From positions 6,496-70,495 of the forward strand of contig VSDK01020686.1 in assembly GCA_009767595.1 (NCBI GenBank): a stretch of DNA of 64,000 nucleotides. The letters are read 5' to 3'. The notes beneath the pieces are model-generated. The model searched no databases. It saw only the letters and a program-made list of their open reading frames with translations, and had not been told where the DNA came from. Origin of the DNA: Symbiodinium kawagutii (Eukaryota; Sar; Dinophyceae; Suessiales; Symbiodiniaceae). The translations under genes and the position numbers were made by a program. Below are positions 12,896-24,100 of the stretch, piece by piece; the first letter of the stretch is position 1; each line of letters begins with the position of its first letter.

Positions 12896-15089
12896 CGAAT
12901 TCCCTCTGAACTGGTGAGCCATATTTTCAACCAGCCACCAACCAGATTGGCTAGTTGTGTCATGATCATCATGCTAAATGAGCTGAACAACTTCAGACTT
13001 TTTGACATGGTTCAAACCTGGTTGCGGAAAAGTCCACCGTCTCCACCTGATCCGATATGGGTCTTGTTGATGTCACCTGCTGACTTTGTGGGGGCATCGA
13101 CCTGATCGACATTGATTACCATGACCACCAGTTGGTGGTCAGTTGCCCCATCAACACATACTAAAGACTCAGAAACCATCATCCCAAGGTGTGGTTGAAC
13201 ATGAGAAACCAACCAGTTATCAACCACCAATCAGTTGCATAGCCATCATAAACCATGATTCAGGTAGCGATTATCATTCACCCACCCAAGAACTAACCAA
13301 CCAACCCACCTACCAATTCACCAACCAACCCTAGGCCCTTCCTTCCCGGAAGCACTTCCGGTCACCTGCTGCATTCCAATCTTCGACTCTGACGCCACGG
13401 TAGTGAGGCCCGCGGTAGCAAACTGACCAGCGAAGCCAGGGAGATGGGTGGCTCATAGCCATGACTATAGGGGAACCATGGCCATGAACCAACCATCCAT
13501 GCCATGGTAACCAGCATGACCAAGGCTTGGGGAAGGAACCATGGTGGTAGCTCCCCAGCATAACCAAGGTTGGTGAAGGTTGTAACTTCGCCACTGGTCA
13601 TTGTTCATACTTGGATGTGCACCCCCACGGCTCGTAAGTGGTCACAAACCATGGTTTTTAGGGGTTAGTTCATCTACCTTATAAGGCTTATAACCATGGT
13701 TATAACCCCACCTGCACATCCAAGTAGTCATACTGGTTTTGTCATTCTGACTTCTTTGAATCGTTGTTCACAAGGATCATGACTGACAATGGATGGTACT
13801 TGTGGACAATCGCTGATAGTGACATGGTTCAGTGTGGTGATTGATTATTAGTGATTCCTGGAAGTGGAAAATCCACCATTTAGCTATTAAAGATGTGCTT
13901 TTGTTGGCTTCCAGATTAGTTTGCTAGCTTGATGATGGTTCACAATGGTGAATCATAGGGTATCATGACAGGCAACCCTGGGAACAATAAGCATGATGTA
14001 TTGCAGGGCTCGGTGAATAGGCCACCGGAACCAGAACTCGTGGGGTGGATTGCGGGACTATAAGCATGGCAAATTTAGCAACATCCTTAATTATTGCAGG
14101 GGCTGGAGTCTCACAGCCATGATGAATCATGCGTTCGTTCCAATAACCACACAACATGTCAGGGGTTTTTTGACCTGGCGGTGATACAGGAAGTAGCTGA
14201 AACAATATCCACTGGCACTTCAATCAAAAATGCCTAAAAATGGAAACTTCAGTGAGAATGGTAGTGTTGAGACGACGTTAAGGTCTCAAGCAAGAATGGT
14301 TGCAAAATTATTTGATGCTTTGTTGCAACCTAATAGTATTGTTATGTATAGCTTGTCATTCATATAATAGCCACCAACATTATATTCCTATAATGCAAAT
14401 TGGGAATCGTTTAATATTATATTCCAACATTATATTCCAACATTATACTCCTACAATATTCCCAATAATTAGTAGGAATCATTTGATGGGAATCATTCTC
14501 CTACAATTGGGAATCATTCATTGGGAATCATAATACTGGGAATCATTTGATGGGAATCATTTGTATCGATTGTTACCGAATTAGTATTGTACCCATAGTG
14601 ATATGGGAATTGATGGGAATCACTAAGGTTATGGGAAACAATTAGTATTGTATCGATTGGGAATCGTTTGATGCTTGTTGCCACAAGGCGCGTCACTTCG
14701 CATCAGCTCTCCATGTCACTCGCCCTGACCAGCGTCGCGGCCAAGGCCTCTGGCCAGGTCGTTCTCCCCGGCGACTGAACCAGTAGCGAATCATGGCTAA
14801 CCAATAGATGGCTGTGGTTCAATCATCGTTGGTTAGCCACAGTCATCTATTGGTTCTTACCAATCATCAAGGCTATTAGGTCATATGCTAAATGGACATC
14901 AAACCATTGTGGCTAACCAATAGCTAGTGAACCGTAATGAACAATATAGTTATATTGGGTCTAGTAGCTTGGTTAGCCATAGCCACAACTATCTGGTTAA
15001 GGCCCAATTTGACTCAATCGAAGTGGATCATTAGGGGTTATTATTTTCCCAATTAACCACAACTACAGGAATAGAAGCTATGAGACTAT
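12896..15089. other. Gene-free stretch with possible exons near 13340-13430 and 14690-14775
   Basis: At 13340-13430 the minus frame TTVASESKIGMQQVTGSASG is open, but another frame (RGVRVEDWNAAGDRKCFREG) is equally open. A GC island at 14690-14775 is unassigned. 14380-14660 is full of the repeated phrase tgggaatcat(t) and short attatattccaac copies. Confidence 0.4.
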
Positions 15090-15190
15090 CTGGTTGGTGG
15101 GTTCAACCCGGGAAAAATATGCTTGTCAACCAACCATTTGTTCATAAACAATTGGTAAAATTAAAAAATGTCAATCAAACCACCAACCAG
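15090..15190 (+). mobile_element. Family A element
   Basis: ctggttggtgggttcaaccc to atcaaaccaccaaccag, followed closely by a partial repeat of its right end at about 15220-15231. Confidence 0.8.
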
Positions 15191-15965
15191 TAGCAAATTG
15201 GTGGTCAATGGCCCCATCAAACCACCAACCAGTTACATTCAGAAAAACAATGTAAAAACAACTTCTTCATCTACCATTTGGAATATAAGGTATGAGGCTA
15301 TTGGTTCCAGCTATCTAACCACGGCCACCTACTCCAACTGGGTCCAATCTTAGTGGTTCAACTGGAGCAGTTCGGAAGCGCCTTGGGTGCCAGCTTGACA
15401 GAACCCACCTCGGTTGAAAGAACGGTGGACCCACGGAGGGGCGGAGTTCCGTGGTTTCCTCCTGGGGGATGGTGTTCAACTGGTTGGTAAGTTCAACATC
15501 CATCAACCAACAACCAACAACCAACAATGATAACCTAGACAATATGGTGAATAACGGGGGTTCACAACCAACAAGGAGTCACAATGATTCAACCAACAAG
15601 GAGTCAATATTAAGGATGAATAATGGGGGATCACAAGCAACAATGATAGGGAATACAGTGGTTTGTAATGGTTTGTTTGGTTTAATATGAGGGGCTATTA
15701 TAGTCCATAGCCATAGTGGTACCTACTGACCATCCAGCTGTTCATAGACATTATTAATAGGGAAACTGCAGCTGCTTTGAAGGGTACACCCTTTCTGGCA
15801 AACCTCCATCCATCAACCATCTGTCAGATTGGTAGGACAAAAATCAGTGTTTCCAGCAACCAGACTGAAGATGGATCATGATTTGGCATATGAATTTCCA
15901 TCAACGGTGGCCCAACAAAATGGTTTGCTTATCAAATTGAAGGATGCTTTTGCACCCCTCATTGA

Positions 15966-16061
15966 CTGGTTGGTGGTTTAAACTCCTCTGAAAAATATGC
16001 TTTTCAATCAACCGGCCATTTCTTAATACCACGGGAAATGAAAAATGTCAATCAAAGCACC
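15966..16061 (+). mobile_element. Family A element
   Basis: ctggttggtggtttaaactc start; right end caaagcacccacc is diverged. Confidence 0.6.
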
Positions 16062-16268
16062 CACCAAATACAGTAACCTTGATTCTTCAGCATGAAGCTC
16101 AACTATTCCTCACCAGTGATCATCATGTCTCTCATCAGGGATGGACAACTCTCGAGCCGGCAATCACTGCATGCCTGGGCCGCCGCGTTTTGCCTGCGCA
16201 ATTTGTGTTAACTTCCGAGTCCGGCGGGAGCTGACACAACAGTTTCTGTGGGACAAAGTTGGTGGTTT

Positions 16269-16444
16269 CTGGTTGGTGGTTGAATCACCCCCATGAAAAA
16301 TATCAGTCAAACAACAATGTGTTAATTAAATAATTACTAAATAATATATATATATGTATATATGTAAAAAATATATATAAATGTATATGTATATATATAT
16401 GTATAGATTTATATGAAACACATATGTTTAAAACCACCGACCAG
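16269..16444 (+). mobile_element. Family A element expanded by TA repeats
   Basis: ctggttggtggttgaatcac start, tttaaaaccaccgaccag end. About 80 bp of (TA)n/(TATG)n lies within it, making this copy about 176 bp. Confidence 0.7.
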
Positions 16445-17678
16445 TTACACGAAGAAAAACCGAAGTAAAAACAACTTCTTCATCTACCATGACCGGTGAA
16501 CGGGCACTCCTGCTAGCTCCAACTAAATCTTAGGGCAGGATAGCCCTATCCAGGCTCCTGGCCTCCCTCCCAATCACCAGCCAGAATGATAAACATTGCA
16601 ACCTGTCCACAAAACAAAGTATTTTGACTATATAATTACTAGAACAACTGGTTTATACTGATAAAACTGGTTTATACTAGAACAACTGGTTTATTGTGAC
16701 TATAAGGATATAAAACAACTGGTTTATAATGATAAGACTTGAATACTATAATAATTATGTACTAGAACAACTGGTTTATAATGATAAAACATGTCACCTA
16801 ACCACTACAAACTATTGGGACTGATCACCATATTATGAACCAAATGGATCTTCGACCACATGGAAGTCATCACTCCCGCCGTGCTAAGAGTCAGGAGAAC
16901 TTGCCGACACTACAGGCTAGAGGGCATCGAGCCGTTACCCGTGGGATCGCTAGAGGGCATCGAGCCGTTACCAGTGGCATCGTCAAAATCTAAGAAAATC
17001 TGCTGCACAAAAGATTCTCCGCTGTGATCTGCCGGTGCTGCTCAACAGGCTGGAAACCCCAGTGGTTGAACTCTTCCCGAGGTCATGTTGAATCCAACAT
17101 GTACAATCAGTGGACGCTGCTCCAAAAGTGCACAACCCCGACAATGGCCACGCATTGCTGGTGTAGATCGGGATTTTTCATTGCTAAATATCACACAAAA
17201 TCCGCTTGCGAGCATCCCAAGCAGGCGTCTTTGCTGTGCATCCAGCGTACTGATGAGAGTTCATGAGAACGAACCACTATCAACCAAGAATTCATGAACT
17301 CCGCCAGCTTTTCATCAATAACCAACTGAATGTCTCGTTCATCATCCACCAATGGTTGGTCACCCAACTATCATCCATATCAACCAATCAGCCCAGTCGT
17401 CAACCGACGCTTGGCCTTTCTTCAGCGGGAACCTTTTGAAGTGGCTGGTTACCGATTCACAGCTTTCACAACTCGACGGGTCACTCATCTATGCCTCCTG
17501 GCTGCGCAGTGACCATGAACAACTTCACCAACATGTCCCAGTCGATGCTTATTGGGGGTGATATTTGCGTGATTTTGGAGGTGCCAAGTAGGAACCAAGA
17601 CCATCCAAGACCAATGACCTCATTGATAACCAAGTATTCTTTCATGCATAACCTAGTATGACCAAGTAGAACCAAGAT

Positions 17679-17780
17679 GATGATTTCTCAAAATAGGGGA
17701 CCCCCCAAGTCATCCAATAGTAATGGTCTAGAGTTAAAAACCAACCATTTTTGGGGTTCCCTATGGCTTGGGAAACCACC
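17679..17780. mobile_element. Family C foldback element
   Basis: Arms gatgatttctcaaaatagg and ctatggcttgggaaaccacc. Confidence 0.7.
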
Positions 17781-18076
17781 AAAATGCTCATAGTCTCCCC
17801 AAAGCAACAACCCAACAACGGCGATGGTTTTTGGGGTCGCGGCGTGGGCAGCGACCCGCTGCTGTTGAGCTTTCGCACGCAGTGGTTGAACTGCCAACCG
17901 TGGGATACCCCGGGCCCCACACCAAGTTGGGTGCAGGTCTTGATGGTTTCTGGAGGGCAGATTTCTCTCATCACAAGATGACCTAATTCACAGTGACTCC
18001 CATATGGGGAAGTCCAACTCAGATCTACGATAGAATAGACTTGGGACGGTTTGCTTGCAATTGTGCACCGGATGTC

Positions 18077-18109
18077 CTTGCCGGTGATCTTCTCGTAGAC
18101 CTCACGAAC
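18077..18109 (-). CDS. PRK: PRK copy 1 exon Q (C-terminal)
   Basis: Encodes VREVYEKITGK, equivalent to VREVYERIVKKD near the C-terminus of PRK. Acceptor TTTGCAG|G, donor GA (AAG|GACATC); copy 2 has GC here. No stop follows in the conserved part, so at least one short terminal exon lies further left and was not identified. Confidence 0.9.
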
Positions 18110-21100
18110 CTGCAAAAGATCCACATCCAAATCTGGATGAATGCATCATTGCGTTACATCCCAAAATTCAACTGGGTCATTGATATCATGGATATTGATA
18201 TCATCAGTCATATCATCGGTGATATCTGCGCGTAATCCATTGAACCCAGCAATTCACGGGTGGCCATGGGTAGGGAGTGCCACTGCCTCACTGATCGAGG
18301 GTGGTCATCCTTCTGGTTACTGATGGGTTGATAATGATTGATGACGGTTGGTGCCAGCATTGATGGACCCATTGATGGGGGGGGTTCTCAAGCCAGTTTG
18401 GGGACACCCAAAGTTATGGTTGCTTTAATACTACAAATGATCATGAATGGATGACTTGGGGGGTCCCCTATTTTGAGAACACCCATATGTGCACAAAGCT
18501 GGTAAATTCCCTTCTGTTGAAGATTCTTGCTTCTTGTTGGCCATGATCAACCATGATCACTCACTATTGAATCATCAACTTTTCGATGATAAATCATGAT
18601 CCACCACCATTATACTCGTAGACTTACACTTAGAACATCATTTGGAAAACACTCCTAGTAGAAATAACTGGCAAGGTATGTTCTAAGTGTTCACTTTGAA
18701 CAGGTGAAACATCGCATGTGTGAACAATACACTTAGAGCAGGCGCAAATATGGTTCCCCATATTCTAAGTGAGGGTTTACAATGAAGTGTGCGACGTGTT
18801 TAGCCTGGTGAATGTGCACATAGAACATATATGGTGACACAATGCGTATGTTCTAAGTGTATACGTTCTAAGTGATCATTGAAAGCAGAATCATTGATTT
18901 TCATGTGTTCTAAGTGCACACTTAGAACGTCCATATCATTGAATTTTGACGTGTTCTGAGTGTAGCTTCGATGCATTTGGAAAACATTTTGTGTTCTAAG
19001 TGTAAGTCCACAAGTATAAGCAGTATCAACCAGTGTGAACGGTGTGAAATATCTGGGAATGCTGGCTTTTGAAACCTCTAGAACTACCCATGGCTATCAA
19101 CTGTTCTAAGCCATTTCCAACAGTGATTCACAATCATTGCTCATTGGTCATCATTGACCACCATTAACCAACAGCAACCACATCTTAGCAACGAATCAAC
19201 CATCAGTTTACCATCAACGAACCACCAAATGACCAAAACTTGGCGATCAATTGACCATCAGCCATACACCAACCATAGGTTCACCCTCAACAAATCCTTT
19301 CTTCGCCAATATGGATATACGCTGAAAAAGGGCACCAATACCAAAAAATGATCACTATTTTGGGCACATAGCCAATATCAACCATCCATCAACCACCATT
19401 TTTCCATGGCCGGCAGCCCTTCCCACCCTGCCTTCATGGCGATCACGGTCTGCAGCAGCCCTGTGCCGTTCTGGGATCCGGGGCTGCTCTTGAGGCTCAC
19501 CATGGCCTGGCGAAGCCGAACGAGGCGCCGCGGCCCACCCAACCACCGGCGCTTGGAGGCTCGCGCCTCGGTGAACTCGCCCTCCTTCTTGCTGGGTAGG
19601 CCCTCGATGTTGGACTCGATCTCCTGGCGATGCGAACGAAAAAACCCACCCGCCATGGGACTCAAAACAACTCGAGGCCAGCAATGGTGGGAGTGGCTGA
19701 TCATGGTTGATAAAGACTCATGGTAGTGGTTGATAATGATTGATAATTCATTGCTAATGGCGGTTGACAATGGTTTAGAATGTTTAGTCATGTCGTGGCA
19801 CATTAATGTTGATGATGCTTTGCGTGGCCTCTTTTCTGAAACTTTTGGCCGCCCTCTCGCGGAGCGTTCAAGGCGTTAGACATCAAATGACATCAAATGC
19901 CTCCCACATTGACTTTGGTTCCTGTATGATTCTTCAGGTGCACTTGAGAGAGCGAAGTAACAGTCCAAAACCCACTTGCAGCTGTCGTCCTAACCATTAA
20001 GTTCAGATTTGTTGCGAAGGAAGCAACTCCATGGACCCTTTCAGCAGTTGATAAAAACAAACTCAGCACTTCTACCAAGCGGAATCCCTGCTAGGATGTG
20101 CCATGTCATGTCCACTGCTGGTCCCAGTTGTGGTTTCCCTGCGTAGGCTGCGCCCTGGTCCTTCAGCTGCTCCTCCATGTTGTCCATGTCGATCTCACCA
20201 TCCATCTCCACCACGGTCACGGCATTGCCGAACCTCGGATCGATCCCTGGTGAAGCGGCGTTGCTGACACCCAGAGGCCCAGTAAGTTCGGTTCGCCAAG
20301 GAACCAAGGGCTCTGATGGCTAATGAGGGGTAACTCCAAGTGGTCCATGGTCATCGTATATTTTCCTACGTTAGATTTGGGTCATTTAGGTAAATATACC
20401 ATACATGGAGTATCTGGGTTACTTGGTTGAAAAGGTTTTTTTGGTTTGTGATGGTTATCTGCGGTGTTTGACAATGTACAATAGTGCCTGTGGCATCCAA
20501 CACTCAACAATGATGTGTTTCCAAAAATCAACCACAGAACGAAAAGGTTTCTGACGCTACAGAATCCTTCTACATGGAACAGGGGACACAACCGATGCTT
20601 GAAACATCATAGCGCATCCTGTATATGTCCCTATCGACCACTTTTCTCAAATAGCGTCCCCAATCATTACCGTTGATTGATAGATACGACATTGCTACTG
20701 TAGTAGCTCACATAATATCAAACGATTGAATCCCGTACCGTACGCTCAATCAATAGCGCTTAGCTTCTCTGGGTTGAGTGAAGAGTCACTCGTGCATTTC
20801 TACCACTATCCTTGTTCATCCCATCCAACAAACAAACCAACCGTCCAACCAACCAACCAGTCAACCGCTATGCAAGACCAGCTTTCTTGCGCCCGGTGGC
20901 CAGTCATCATCGTACATCTTCAAGGTTGCACCTGGCCTCAGTGATGGGTCCCACCAAAAATGATGGAGTTGTAACCAGTTTTGGGGTCCATGATTGGGTG
21001 GTTCTTAAGCCAAAGAGGTACAGTACCCCCAAAATGGTTGGCTTGTCAATATATAAATGGGTAATAAATGATAAAAGGTGGGGGGTTCACCTATTTTGAG

Positions 21101-24100
21101 AAACACCTATTTATCTGGCTGGTGGTTCATTGCGCCCAAAACAACGTGCGCAAGTCAAGTTGAAGCCATCAGACCCAGATATGGTGGTTTCTCAAAATAG
21201 GGGTACCCTCAAGTTATCCTTATTTATTCATTCTTAGTATGACACCAACCATTTTTTGGGGTTCCCTATTTTGAGAAACCATCATATGAATATGTGCCAA
21301 AATTGCGTAACCAATATATAACCCATGAAAAAAAGACAATTTACTAGGTTGGTTTTGGGGGTACCACTATTTTAGCACATGCCCATATGGTTTTAAAGCA
21401 AAACATCTTGAAACCACCAAGATCCACCAAGCAGTTTACGGACATCCAAACAAAACGCAACAGTACATCAACGCCATCCCTTGGGGCTCACTTGAGGCAA
21501 AGCCTTGGAAGGCTGCCACCCTTGAGTGGCTTTGCGGAGAGCATCCCAAAGTGTTTCACGAACACCTCTCAGAGGTTGGTGGTTTGAAACATTCATATGG
21601 CTATCTACCCCTAACAAATATCTACAAATAATATCTATACAAATATCTTACACGAACATAATGTCTACAAATACTCTACCCCAAACTGGTGGGTGGTTGA
21701 ACCACCCAAATGAAAAACATTAGTCAACCAACCAATTGTGAATGATTACTAGGGAAAATAGAAATGTTTGAAACCACCAGCCAGTAAGTGGTCCACTAAA
21801 CTGATGATTTCCAGTGATGATTGGGGGCTCGCGACATTCTGATGGTTCATTGACAGGTCCTGACCGCCATAGCCCAGACGTGTTGCCAGGTCAATGACTC
21901 GGAGGCTCACAAAGCAATGCTGAAGGAGTATCAACTAGTAAGGACCATCAATGAGCAATAGCCAATCGCCAGGGATCCAGAAACCATGAAGAAACCATAG
22001 GAAACTATGGAAAATCCCCATATTTTTGAGAGAAACCCTGGGAAGATCAATGGTAATCACCACATTTTTAAGAGAAGCCTTGGGAATCTATCAAACATGG
22101 CTGGACTTTCCATTGCTATGTTAGAAACTGAACACTCAGCCGCATTGTCTGCAACTGACCAGCTGCTGTGCTGTCCTGGTGGTCAAACCACAACAACAAG
22201 TCCTACCCCAAAATCGTTGCTTTCCGAAACTCGGGGCCCTGAGTGCTGAGTGCTTAGCTTGCTTCCTGTGAGTTCCAAGTCCTTCTTCAAGGTGATCTTT
22301 GGGAACTGACCATCCTCCCCGGTGGTCGGAGCGAGGTCGTTTTGGCAGGGGAGGTTCGGAGGTGGCAGTGGATCAGGAGGGGAGTTCAGGAATCTTCGCT
22401 GCAAGCTTGGCCCATGGCGTTTTCCGCAGCTCGGCTCCGGGGAGTCGTGCTAGATCCACTTTTGTGTGTGCCAATGGTCATAAAACGCATCGGGTTTAAC
22501 GCCAAAACGATCTCGAAAAATCTTAGATTGGTTTCTGGGTAGCCCAATCCCAAAGTGGCCTATGTCTTAATAGTTTTGCTAGGTGAACCATGGATTCGGG
22601 GGAAGCACCAACAAGAGAACCCTGTTCCAATGATTTCCACGACAACCTGAGACCCCAAAAAACCTGAGGTTTTTCCCATGGCAGTCCTTCTTTTGGATCA
22701 GCTTCACCTGAAGCAGCGGTGAAAAGCGTGGGATCTGCCCAAGGATTTTGTGGAGACACCCTAAGCTTTCTGGCCGGTGTGGCCAGTGGTTGGGTGGATT
22801 CACCTGTAGCATCCTGTAGCCATGGCTGATCATGACAGCTGGAAAAGAAAGTTTCGGACTACCAGCAAACTCTCGGAGAAAAAGTCAAGAGGGTAGGGAA
22901 AAAAGGTAATCGGAACAAGCATCAGGAAACCAGCCGCAAAATGTCGGAAGTCAAAGTCACTTTTCATTCCTGCGAAAATTTCACCAACCAGCAGTGACAT
23001 TGATCCCTTGGGGTCTGTGACGTCGAAGCCTCAGCTTCGATCGCCCACGCCTTGAGGTATGGCAGTCCCTGGTCGGAGGGCTCATAACCTGAGATCAGCT
23101 CTGCTGATTTGGGGAATCCTCCTTGGTGGACACCTCATCCTTCAGGGAAACTCACCACCAGCGGCGACCACACAGCTTAAGAAAGGTATGAGAATCACTT
23201 GAGGGTAACCCAAGTTCATGATTGAGAATGGTGAACTGTTCCTTAGTGGATGTATCAGCGGACAAAGAATCAGCCAGCGCATCAACAGCCATCACAACCG
23301 CAACCATCTCTTGGTCATCAAGATTCATCATCTGCAACCACCCGCCAGTGATTGTTGAGCACCACCCCATCATTGACCATTGTTGAGCATTGTTGACCAT
23401 TTCAACATCATTCACCATTCTTACTTAATTAACCGTCCTCAACCACGAGCTATGTAGTATCAAGCATCACGTGAAGAGTCACTAGAACAAATGAATCTAA
23501 AAACATCATTACCCACTTTGTTTGCATTCTAGCTATCTGGGGGCAGTGCATGCTCGCTTCATTAACCACTAGAGTCATTAGAAAAAATGATTCTAAACCT
23601 TCATTCATTGACCACGATCAATCCATCACTGACCCCCACTATCAATCCATCATAGACCCCACATTCACCCATGACTGGAGCAACCAGCCATGGTTCACCA
23701 TTGGATGTGCAGCTGGTGGAGCCGTGCCCGCCAAGCAACGCAGCACCACGTCAGCATTGGCCTGGCCAAATGTCGGGGCGAGGCAAGTGGACTTCATGGT
23801 GGGTTTAATTAATGGTGGGGTCAGTGGTTGGTGAATGGTCAGGTCAATGGGTGGTGAATGGGCGGGGTTCTGCCAAGATGCGCTATGGATATCGTACGGT
23901 ACCTCCATTTGCAGATCATGGATTGTTCCCAGTCGAATTTCTTGGATTGCTGTCAGTTGTCAGACATGGGCGTGGATGACACAAGTCCACGACTTCCTTG
24001 TTATGCAAAATATAAATTATCATCCATGGCGGGAGGTACACGGGAGAGCCATACACCAACCATCCAAACTTTTTCACCTCGGCTCTGCAGAGTATCGGTT

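Larger units (their letters stand above)
15191..18076. other. Region downstream of PRK copy 1, no recognised gene
   Basis: Should contain the last PRK exon or exons, not identified. GC-richer pieces at 15360-15470, 17020-17260 and 17810-17960 are open in more than one frame. The phrase gagggcatcgagccgttacc is directly repeated at about 16919 and 16952, and aactggtttat(a) is scattered over 16640-16790. Confidence 0.4.

Noticed and set aside
17642-18130. A 162-codon protein starting before VREVYEKITGK
   Set aside because: Only the 11 codons of PRK exon Q are conserved; the rest crosses a GA donor and a family C element.
19378-19803. A single 141-codon protein covering PRK exons O and P
   Set aside because: The open frame is PRK exons O and P joined through a 60-nt intron plus non-coding flanks; comparison with copy 2 shows the splice sites.
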